From Pseudomonadota bacterium (GTDB lineage: Bacteria > Pseudomonadota > Gammaproteobacteria > Burkholderiales > Burkholderiaceae_C): a stretch of 5,589 nucleotides of DNA. Below the pieces are notes generated by a model. That model worked only from the letters and a program-made list of their open reading frames with translations. It was not told where the DNA came from and did not search any database. A program made the position numbers and the translations under genes. Positions 1 to 4,683 of the stretch are shown here, piece after piece. Each line of letters starts with the position of its first letter. Position 1 is the first letter of the stretch. The stretch spans positions 1 to 5,589 of the forward strand of contig JAEWVY010000419.1 of the NCBI GenBank assembly GCA_023396625.1, written 5' to 3'.

Positions 1-1
1 C

Positions 2-184
2 ACCGCGCCCCCCCCTCCACCCGCGCCGATGGCTGTGCCACCTCCGCCCCGCAGCGGCCGCCTGCCGCCTGTCCCCGCCACGGCACGGCCCCATTGGGAA
101 GACCGCGCCCCCGGCGCACGCGAGGAGGGGCGCAACGGACGAGGGGGACGCGGCGCCCCCGATCCCAGCGACCGCCTGCCCTGA
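2..184 (+). CDS. Possible 3' end of an unidentified proline/arginine-rich protein (partial, start off the left edge)
   Basis: The frame is open from the left edge and stops at TGA 182-184, giving about 60 residues. The first third is proline-rich (runs of PPPPP and PPPP) and the rest is rich in Gly, Arg and Asp. About three quarters of the codons end in G or C, in line with the genes to the right. The stop lies 32 bp before the 3' end of the leftward permease gene, a normal convergent arrangement. I see no recognisable domain. The other two forward frames are also open here, as is common in such GC-rich DNA, so the case rests on stop placement and codon ends only. It could be non-coding. Confidence 0.3.
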   Translation, partial: TAPPPPPAPMAVPPPPRSGRLPPVPATARPHWEDRAPGAREEGRNGRGGRGAPDPSDRLP

Positions 185-216
185 GGAAGCCACGCCAGGC
201 CAGCCGCATGGGCCGG

Positions 217-1440
217 TCAGGCCCGCGCGGTACGCCGGCCGACGCCCAGTGCCGCCCCCACGCTGAGCAACAGCACCAATGCCGCCCCGCCCAGGGTGGC
301 GGCATACCACCCACGGTCCATCAGGACGCCAAAAATCAGCGGCGACACCGCAAAACCGGCATCCAACCCGGAATACACCAGCCCGTAAACGCGCCCTGTC
401 GCACCCTTGGGTGTTGCCCGCTTGATCATCATGTCACGGCTCGGGCCCCCGATCCCGACCGCAAAGCCCGTGGCCGCCAACGCGACCATGGTGCCCGTTG
501 CGCCGAACAGGCTCGTGGCGCACAACCCGAGAAGCAGCGAGCCCGCCGTCATGGACCAGGCCACCACGCGGTCGCTGTGCACGCCGCCACGGCGCGAAGC
601 CACGAATCCCCCGGCAAACATGCCCACCGCGCCGCACAGCATGTAGGCGGTCAACGTCATCGTCGCGGCCTCGAAGCTGACACCGTGCATGGCCTTGAGC
701 AACGACACCGAAAACCCCTGCACCACCGCCATCGTCATCGTCGAAAGAAAGAAGAATCCGAAACACCACCACACCACAGGCAGCCTCATGAAATCCATGA
801 CGCCCCCGTGGGCGGCATCTGCGTGGTGCGGCACGGCCTGCGTGCGCAGCTGGTCGCGTTTGACAACCAGCAACAGCAGGATCAGCGCATACATCAATCC
901 GGCACTGGCATACGCGACGCGCCACCCCGAAACCGCGCTGAGCGTGGCCAGAAACACCGGCGCCATGGCCCAGCCCAGGCTGCCGGTCAATCCGTGCGCG
1001 CTGAACGCGTAGCCCAGGCGAGGCCCCGACACGCGCTGATTCAAAATGGTGAAATCCACCGGATGGAAAGCGCAGTTGCCCAGACCCGCGAGCACCGCCA
1101 CGCCCATCAGCGTCGCGTAGCCCGTGGCGCTCGCCGCCAGCAGGCACGCCACAATGAAAAGCCCCAGCGAGCCGAACAGTGCCGGGCGGGCACCGACACG
1201 GTCCACCACGAACCCGGCGGTGGCCTGGCCGGCGCCAGACACGACGAAGAACACGGTCATCAGAAACCCCAGCTCGGAGAAACTCAGGCCGAACTCCGCC
1301 ATGAAGACAGGAAACATCAGAGGCAACAGCAGGTGAGCGAAATGCGAGCTGGCGTGGGCCAGGCCCACCAGGCCGATCACCGCCGCGTCCTGGCGAAGCG
1401 GCACCCCTCGCGTCGCGGCAACGGAAGAACTTGTGGACAT
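217..1440 (-). CDS. MFS permease, Fsr (fosmidomycin resistance)-like family
   Basis: This is a predicted inner-membrane secondary transporter of 407 residues, the usual length for a 12-helix major facilitator. Hydrophobic segments lie near residues 20-44, 56-78, 86-106, 108-130, 146-168 and 172-193. A polar central loop (194-222) follows, then six more segments to about 398. The loop between helices 2 and 3 carries the MFS motif A pattern (GFVVDRVGARPAL, 76-88). The N-terminal LxHxxxHxxxLLLP segment and GNCAFHPVDF (121-130) resemble E. coli Fsr, which has a matching SxVFHPE stretch, so drug or small-molecule efflux is a reasonable guess. The substrate cannot be read from sequence. I place the start at ATG 1438-1440; the adjacent ATG (1441-1443) is equally possible, and neither has a clear Shine-Dalgarno. 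The longer open frame back to 1542 would run into the divergent regulator. The gene faces away from an AraC regulator that probably controls it. Confidence 0.88.
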   Translation of the reverse strand: MSTSSSVAATRGVPLRQDAAVIGLVGLAHASSHFAHLLLPLMFPVFMAEFGLSFSELGFLMTVFFVVSGAGQATAGFVVDRVGARPALFGSLGLFIVACLLAASATGYATLMGVAVLAGLGNCAFHPVDFTILNQRVSGPRLGYAFSAHGLTGSLGWAMAPVFLATLSAVSGWRVAYASAGLMYALILLLLVVKRDQLRTQAVPHHADAAHGGVMDFMRLPVVWWCFGFFFLSTMTMAVVQGFSVSLLKAMHGVSFEAATMTLTAYMLCGAVGMFAGGFVASRRGGVHSDRVVAWSMTAGSLLLGLCATSLFGATGTMVALAATGFAVGIGGPSRDMMIKRATPKGATGRVYGLVYSGLDAGFAVSPLIFGVLMDRGWYAATLGGAALVLLLSVGAALGVGRRTARA

Positions 1441-1513
1441 CATGCCAATGACTGTAAGCGCCGGAGGAAGTTCGGATAATCGCCAAACCGACATCTTCCT
1501 GCGAAATCCGGCC
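1441..1513. promoter_or_regulatory. Divergent control region between the permease and AraC-family genes
   Basis: These 73 bp separate two divergent start codons, so both promoters and probably the regulator's operator lie here. Rightward, GATAAT at 1475-1480 is close to the -10 consensus and would place a start point about 27 nt before the regulator ATG; I see no good -35 at the right spacing. An inverted repeat, AGGAAG (1465-1470) and CTTCCT (1495-1500), flanks this -10 and could be an operator. The regulator ATG sits in a 10-bp palindrome, GGCCATGGCC (1510-1519). Neither gene has a clear ribosome binding site. Confidence 0.5.
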
Positions 1514-2362
1514 ATGGCCACCCGACACCGACACGCCCTCACTCACGTCACCCTGGGAGACGCCGAGGCCTTCATCCCCTCGCCCGAACGGCCCGTGCGC
1601 GTGCGGTCACGCCACCTCGAAGCCGACACCCACCTGGAACCCCACCAGCACGCCTGGGGGCAATTGGCCTATTGCGACCAGGGCGTCATGCAATTGAGCA
1701 TCGGCACGCCGCGTGAAGTCAGCTACATCGTGCCCCCCTCGCGCGCGGTCTGGGTGCCGCCAGGCGCCCGCCATGCGGTGACGGTGATCGAGGCCGCACA
1801 ACTGCGCACGCTCTATGTCTGCGCCCAGGCCGCGCCTGCCGGCTGGACAACGAGCCGCGTGATTCGTGTCAGCCCGCTGCTGCGCGAGCTGATCTCCGCC
1901 CTCGACGCACATCCCCCCGCGGCGACCGGCGGCCGGGTCGGCACCAGGAAAGATGTTCCGCACCGCGAACAAGCCCTGATGACGCTGCTGCTCGACGAAT
2001 TCGCCTGCGCCGACACCCAGGCGCTGGGCGTGCCCCTGCCGCACCCGGTCACGGGCGACAAACGCCTGCGCGCCCTGTGCCACGCCGTGCTGCGGGAGCC
2101 AGGAACACGCGCCACGCTCACCGACTGGGCACGCGACATCGGCGCCAGCGAACGCACGATGGCGCGCCTGTTTCGCGAGCATTTGGGCCTGAGCTGGCAG
2201 CAGTGGCGCCAGCAGGTGGTGCTGGCCCATGCGCTGCCACTGCTCGCACGCGGCGTCGCCGTCAGCGAAGTCGCCGCCGCCACCCGTTATGCCAGCGACA
2301 GCGCATTCACCGCCATGTTCCGCACCGCCATGGGACAGCCCCCAAGCGCATTCCAGGGGTAA
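1514..2362 (+). CDS. AraC-family transcriptional regulator with N-terminal cupin domain (NimR-like layout)
   Basis: This is a DNA-binding transcription factor of 282 residues. The N-terminal half (about 25-110) reads as a cupin-type sensor domain, with HQH at 44-46 and a VPPGARHAV turn at 81-89. The C-terminal part (about 185-281) is the double helix-turn-helix of the AraC/XylS family. The first HTH covers about 201-222 (LTDWARDIGASERTMARLF). The second covers about 250-270 (VSEVAAATRYASDSAFTAMFR), followed by the usual GxxPSAF ending. The frame is open upstream to ATG 1433, but that would overlap the permease start; ATG 1514 begins the family-like sequence. The layout, a cupin-AraC regulator divergent from an MFS permease, resembles E. 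coli nimR/nimT, though this permease looks more like Fsr than NimT. Local control of the permease, perhaps with autoregulation, is inferred. The effector is unknown. Confidence 0.9.
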   Translation: MATRHRHALTHVTLGDAEAFIPSPERPVRVRSRHLEADTHLEPHQHAWGQLAYCDQGVMQLSIGTPREVSYIVPPSRAVWVPPGARHAVTVIEAAQLRTLYVCAQAAPAGWTTSRVIRVSPLLRELISALDAHPPAATGGRVGTRKDVPHREQALMTLLLDEFACADTQALGVPLPHPVTGDKRLRALCHAVLREPGTRATLTDWARDIGASERTMARLFREHLGLSWQQWRQQVVLAHALPLLARGVAVSEVAAATRYASDSAFTAMFRTAMGQPPSAFQG

Positions 2363-2365
2363 GCC

Positions 2366-2414
2366 CCCCGGCCTGCATCCACACCCCTTCCCTGCAGTTC
2401 ACGCCAGGCCGGGG
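2366..2414 (+). terminator. Inverted repeat after the AraC gene, possible terminator
   Basis: CCCCGGCCTG (2366-2375) and CAGGCCGGGG (2405-2414) form a perfect 10-bp inverted repeat starting 3 nt after the regulator's stop codon. The loop is long (29 nt). The nearest T-run (TTTT, 2423-2426) begins 9 nt after the stem, so this is not a textbook intrinsic terminator. It could end the regulator transcript or shield its 3' end. Confidence 0.35.
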
Positions 2415-2459
2415 TCCGTCGGTTTTCGCTTCAGCCGGCCTTCATGTCGCCGAAATACG

Positions 2460-2483
2460 CTCGAGTCTCCCCAACACCTCGAG
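2460..2483. repeat. Paired CTCGAG hexamers upstream of the cytochrome gene
   Basis: Two identical self-complementary CTCGAG sites (2460-2465 and 2478-2483) are separated by 12 bp and end 5 nt before the Shine-Dalgarno of the cytochrome gene. They could pair as a 6-bp stem with a 12-nt loop in the mRNA leader, or mark a protein site with 18-bp centre spacing. No function is known. Chance cannot be excluded in GC-rich DNA. Confidence 0.25.
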
Positions 2484-2497
2484 AAGCAGGAGACGAT

Positions 2498-2809
2498 ATG
2501 TCAACCCAACCCTTCGTCCACGGCGCGCTGGCGTTCGGCATGATGATGACCGCCTGGGCCGTCCTGGCCCAGACGGCCACGCCACCCCCAGGCCGGCTGC
2601 TGGCCTCCAATTGCTTCCAGTGCCATGGCACCAACGGCAAAGGCCCCGGATTCGACACCCTCGCCGGGAAGTCGGCCAGCAAGATCCACGGAGAACTCCT
2701 GGAATTCCAGTCCGGCAAGGAGGGCGACAACATCATGGCCCGACACGCCATGGGATACACCGACGCCCAACTCCAATCGCTCGCCGCGTGGCTCGCCACC
2801 CAGCGCTGA
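2498..2809 (+). CDS. fccA: Monohaem cytochrome c, probable haem subunit of flavocytochrome c (FccA-like)
   Basis: This is a periplasmic electron-transfer protein of 103 residues. Residues 1-24 form a Sec signal peptide, with a hydrophobic core near 9-22 and a probable cut after AVLA. A single haem c site, CFQCH, is at 39-43, with His43 as one axial ligand. The sixth ligand is probably Met80 in the IMARHAMGYTD segment; Met85 is the alternative. The KSASKIHGELLEFQSGK stretch and the C-terminal helix QLQSLAAWLA are typical of small class I cytochromes. The start at ATG 2498 is chosen for its AGGAGA Shine-Dalgarno (2488-2493) and because the signal peptide begins there; the in-frame ATG at 2444 would add a non-signal N-terminus. 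The flavoprotein gene follows after 29 bp, so the two are very likely co-transcribed. The haem subunit of Allochromatium flavocytochrome c has two haems; this one has one, as in green sulfur bacteria. The pairing is inferred from gene order. Confidence 0.82.
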   Translation: MSTQPFVHGALAFGMMMTAWAVLAQTATPPPGRLLASNCFQCHGTNGKGPGFDTLAGKSASKIHGELLEFQSGKEGDNIMARHAMGYTDAQLQSLAAWLATQR

Positions 2810-2838
2810 CCCCCCATTCCACTCTCTGGAGAACCTTC

Positions 2839-4173
2839 ATGGACAGAAGAATTTTCCTGGGCACCACCGCCCTTGGCCTGATGAGCCCAGCCCTTTCCGC
2901 CCTTGCCGACGACAAGAAGAAACGCAAACCCAAGGACGGACATCCACGCGATGGGGGCCCCGGCAGCGGGACGGGCGGCACCGGCAGCACGGGAGGTGGC
3001 GTCAAGTCCCGTGTCATCGTCATCGGCGGTGGCATGGGCGGCGCGACAGTCGCCAAGTACCTCCGGTTGTGGGGAGATGGCATTGCCGTCACCTTGATCG
3101 AGCGCATGCCGACCTACACATCCCACATCATGAGCAGCCTGGTCCTCACCGGCCAGCGTACCCTGGCCAGCCAGGTCTACAACTACGACAAGCTACGCAA
3201 TCTGTACGGCATCACCACCGTGTTTGGCGATGTCGTCGCCATCGACCCGGTCGCCGTCAAGGTGCGGCTCGCCGACGGCACCACGCTGCAAGCGGACCGC
3301 ATCGTCCTCGCGCCGGGCATCGACTTCGACCCCGTGCCGGGCCTGGGCACCTCTGACAGGATGCCCCATGCATGGAAGGCCGGCCCGCAAACCGCGTTGC
3401 TGGCCAACCAGCTCGCCGCCATGCCCAGCCGTGGCGTGGCCGTGCTGACCATCCCCCCGACGCCCTACCGCTGTCCACCCGGCCCCTATGAGCGGGCCTG
3501 CCTGGTCGCCGACTGGCTCAAGGTGAACAAACCAGGATCGAAGTTGATCGTCCTGGACGCCAACCCCGATTTCGTCGCCGAGAAGGGCAACTTCGCCAGC
3601 GCCTTCCAGGGCCTGCACGCTGGCGTGATCGAATACCACACCAACGCCGAAGTGACCCAGGTCGATCCGGCCACCATGACGCTGACGACCACCGCGGGCC
3701 CGGTGCGGGGTGACGTGGTCAACCTGATTCCACGCCAGCGCGCGGGCCATCTGGTCGCGGCCACCGGGCTAAACAACGCCAACGGCGGGCGCTTCGCCGG
3801 CGTCAACGTCCTGAGCTACGTCAGCACGGTCGCCGGCGCCGACAAGCTCCACGTCATCGGCGATGCCAGCGCGACGACCCAGCCCAAGGCCGGCCATATT
3901 GCCAACCAGGAAGCCAAGGTGTGCGCCGATGCCATCGTGCGCCTGCTCGGTGGCGGCGCCCCCGACCCCGCCCCGGTGACCAACTCCGCGTGCTATTCCA
4001 CCATCACCATGAGCCAGGCCGCCTGGCTCACCGCTGTGTTCCAGTACGACGCCGCCACGGCGTCCATGACCACCGTCCCTGCAGCCTCGGGTGCGTCCGC
4101 CGGCTGGAACACGGAAAATTTCCGCGAGATGAACAAATGGTTCACCGCGCTCATGGCCGACAGCTTCGCCTGA
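2839..4173 (+). CDS. fccB: FAD-dependent flavoprotein subunit of flavocytochrome c sulfide dehydrogenase (FccB-like), Tat-exported
   Basis: This predicted periplasmic flavoenzyme of 444 residues would oxidise sulfide, or a related sulfur compound, and pass electrons to the adjacent cytochrome. Residues 1-23 look like a Tat signal (DRRIFLG, cut after ALA). A Lys-rich then Gly-rich linker covers 24-56. The FAD dinucleotide fold starts at VIVIGGGMGGATVAKYL (59-75), and a second FAD motif is HVIGDAS (338-344). The family signature RCPPGPYERA (211-220) contains C212. The C-terminal FCSD flavin-binding domain begins near NSACYS with C385. By comparison from memory with Allochromatium FccB, C212 and C385 match the redox disulfide pair C161 and C337. 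The residue matching C42, which carries the covalent FAD there, is H96. C221 and C362 are extra cysteines. A GGAGA Shine-Dalgarno (2828-2832) precedes the start. Substrate and activity are inferred; no sox genes are in view. Confidence 0.86.
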   Translation: MDRRIFLGTTALGLMSPALSALADDKKKRKPKDGHPRDGGPGSGTGGTGSTGGGVKSRVIVIGGGMGGATVAKYLRLWGDGIAVTLIERMPTYTSHIMSSLVLTGQRTLASQVYNYDKLRNLYGITTVFGDVVAIDPVAVKVRLADGTTLQADRIVLAPGIDFDPVPGLGTSDRMPHAWKAGPQTALLANQLAAMPSRGVAVLTIPPTPYRCPPGPYERACLVADWLKVNKPGSKLIVLDANPDFVAEKGNFASAFQGLHAGVIEYHTNAEVTQVDPATMTLTTTAGPVRGDVVNLIPRQRAGHLVAATGLNNANGGRFAGVNVLSYVSTVAGADKLHVIGDASATTQPKAGHIANQEAKVCADAIVRLLGGGAPDPAPVTNSACYSTITMSQAAWLTAVFQYDAATASMTTVPAASGASAGWNTENFREMNKWFTALMADSFA

Positions 4174-4191
4174 GCCAAAAACCACCCCTGC

Positions 4192-4205
4192 GTGCCAAAA
4201 GGCAC
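4192..4205 (+). other. Small hairpin downstream of the flavoprotein gene
   Basis: GTGCC (4192-4196) and GGCAC (4201-4205) form a perfect 5-bp stem closed by AAAA, 18 nt after the stop codon. No T-run follows, so it is not an intrinsic terminator by itself; it may protect the 3' end, or be chance. The 87-bp gap up to the next start has no other strong signal except the palindrome at 4240-4251. Confidence 0.3.
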
Positions 4206-4239
4206 CGCCGATGTGGCCTAATTGCGTCCTGTATCAATC

Positions 4240-4251
4240 ACTCCATGGAGT
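4240..4251 (+). promoter_or_regulatory. Palindrome containing the ribosome binding site of the small basic gene
   Basis: ACTCCATGGAGT is a perfect 12-bp palindrome. Its right arm holds GGAG (4247-4250), the only Shine-Dalgarno candidate for the start at 4261, 10 nt upstream. It could act as an operator on DNA. An intramolecular mRNA hairpin here would need some middle bases unpaired, and could partly hide the binding site. Function not established. Confidence 0.35.
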
Positions 4252-4260
4252 CACGCCATC

Positions 4261-4428
4261 ATGGCCCAGAAAATCAGGACCGAAGCCGACCGCAAAGCCA
4301 CCCCCCGTCCCACGCCCGTCGCCGGGCAAACCGCCACCACCGGCCGTGGGCAAAAGCGCAGCCTCGAGCGTGGCACGGCCACGCGCAGCAAGAAAAATCC
4401 GGGCAAGCGCGCGAAGAAGGGCGGTTGA
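4261..4428 (+). CDS. Small, highly basic hypothetical protein (55 aa)
   Basis: I do not recognise a family. The product has 55 residues, with 16 Lys/Arg against 3 Asp/Glu, no cysteine, no membrane segment and no signal peptide. The N-terminus (MAQKIRTEADRKA) could form a short helix. The middle is rich in Thr, Pro and Gly, and the tail is a Lys/Arg cluster (RSKKNPGKRAKKGG, 42-55). Such a composition suggests a disordered, nucleic-acid-binding protein, but this is inference only. Codons mostly end in G or C like the neighbours. GGAG at 4247-4250 is a plausible ribosome binding site, and a terminator hairpin overlaps the stop codon, so the gene looks like a real unit. An upstream in-frame ATG at 4222 lacks a ribosome binding site. 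The gene lies 87 bp after the flavoprotein gene and could be read from that transcript or from its own promoter. Confidence 0.6.
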   Translation: MAQKIRTEADRKATPRPTPVAGQTATTGRGQKRSLERGTATRSKKNPGKRAKKGG

Positions 4429-4448
4429 CCGCTTCTCGCAGGATTTTT
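4411..4448 (+). terminator. Rho-independent terminator overlapping the stop codon of the small basic gene
   Basis: An interrupted stem forms from GCG (4411-4413), AGAA (4415-4418) and GCGG (4421-4424) pairing with CCGC (4429-4432), TTCT (4433-4436) and CGC (4437-4439). A4414 and GG 4419-4420 are bulged. The loop TTGA (4425-4428) contains the TGA stop. ATTTTT (4443-4448) begins 4 nt after the stem. This is a good intrinsic terminator for the small gene, and perhaps for a longer transcript from fccAB. Confidence 0.6.
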
Positions 4449-4452
4449 AAAT

Positions 4453-4502
4453 AAATATGGCATTTCCCAGCGTCAGCTGGACATTTGATGCTATGGATAT
4501 TT
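4453..4502. other. AT-rich dyad-symmetric element between the small gene and cbpA
   Basis: Nested complementary blocks surround a GTCA loop: AAATAT (4453-4458) with ATATTT (4497-4502), GCAT (4460-4463) with ATGC (4488-4491), and CCAGC (4467-4471) with GCTGG (4476-4480). Unequal internal loops lie between them. The surrounding stretch 4441-4507 is only about one third G+C in a window that is about two thirds. It could be a structured leader, part of a small RNA, or a promoter-bearing AT-rich spacer. Confidence 0.3.
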
Positions 4503-4507
4503 AAGTT

Positions 4508-4532
4508 ATTCGGGCCGTGAAACGGCCCGAAT
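4508..4532. terminator. Strong GC-rich hairpin, possible terminator in either direction
   Basis: ATTCGGGCCGT (4508-4518) and ACGGCCCGAAT (4522-4532) are a perfect 11-bp inverted repeat with a 3-nt GAA loop. Rightward it is followed by CCGTTTCT, a weak T-tract. Leftward it would be followed by AACTTAAATA, also not a clean T-tract. It is the strongest hairpin in the window. It may terminate read-through towards cbpA or be the 3' end of a small RNA. Confidence 0.5.
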
Positions 4533-4544
4533 CCGTTTCTGCAC

Positions 4545-4556
4545 CCTGGCGCCAGG
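4545..4556. other. Perfect 12-bp palindrome upstream of cbpA
   Basis: CCTGGCGCCAGG is perfectly self-complementary and lies just before a possible promoter of cbpA. It could be a protein-binding site. No regulator is identified, and such GC-rich palindromes also arise by chance. Confidence 0.25.
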
Positions 4557-4558
4557 CT

Positions 4559-4587
4559 CTTGATCCCGGGCCTCGCCGCCACCAGAT
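4559..4587 (+). promoter_or_regulatory. Possible sigma-32 (heat-shock) promoter for cbpA
   Basis: CTTGATC (4559-4565) resembles the sigma-32 -35 element (CTTGAAA). CACCAGAT (4580-4587) matches 6 of 8 positions of the -10 consensus CCCCATNT, reading N as A. The spacer is 14 nt, within the usual range. The downstream gene encodes a J-domain co-chaperone, which makes heat-shock control plausible. The match was found by eye and is not strong. Confidence 0.3.
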
Positions 4588-4683
4588 ATCCATCCGCCAC
4601 ACGGATCCCGCCGCTGCATCCCACGCGCTGGCCTTCACCAGACCGCCCCTCGACAGCACCGGCCGACTTCCAAGGACATCGCC

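Noticed and set aside
94..1479. Long rightward open frame (461 codons) opposite the permease gene
   Set aside because: It is antisense to a clear 12-helix permease. Its product is an Arg/His/Gln-rich string with no domain, as expected of a shadow frame in GC-rich DNA.
1433..1513. Earlier in-frame starts for the AraC-family gene (1433, 1442, 1448)
   Set aside because: They overlap or abut the divergent permease start, add non-conserved residues and would put the likely -10 inside the coding region. Not fully excluded, as 1514 also lacks a clear Shine-Dalgarno.
434..1546. Second leftward open frame (370 codons) within the permease gene
   Set aside because: It is frame-shifted against the permease and has Arg/Gly-rich composition without membrane segments.
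2444..2497. Earlier in-frame ATG for the cytochrome gene
   Set aside because: It has no ribosome binding site and would put 18 polar residues before the signal peptide; ATG 2498 has AGGAGA.
2077..2838. Upstream extension of the flavoprotein frame, which stays open from 2077
   Set aside because: It overlaps the regulator and the whole cytochrome gene in another frame. The Tat signal and Shine-Dalgarno place the real start at 2839.
4245..4454. Overlapping frame from ATG 4245 (His/Arg/Gln-rich, 69 codons)
   Set aside because: It has no ribosome binding site, and its composition is typical of an off-frame reading. The 4261 frame fits the Shine-Dalgarno and the terminator.
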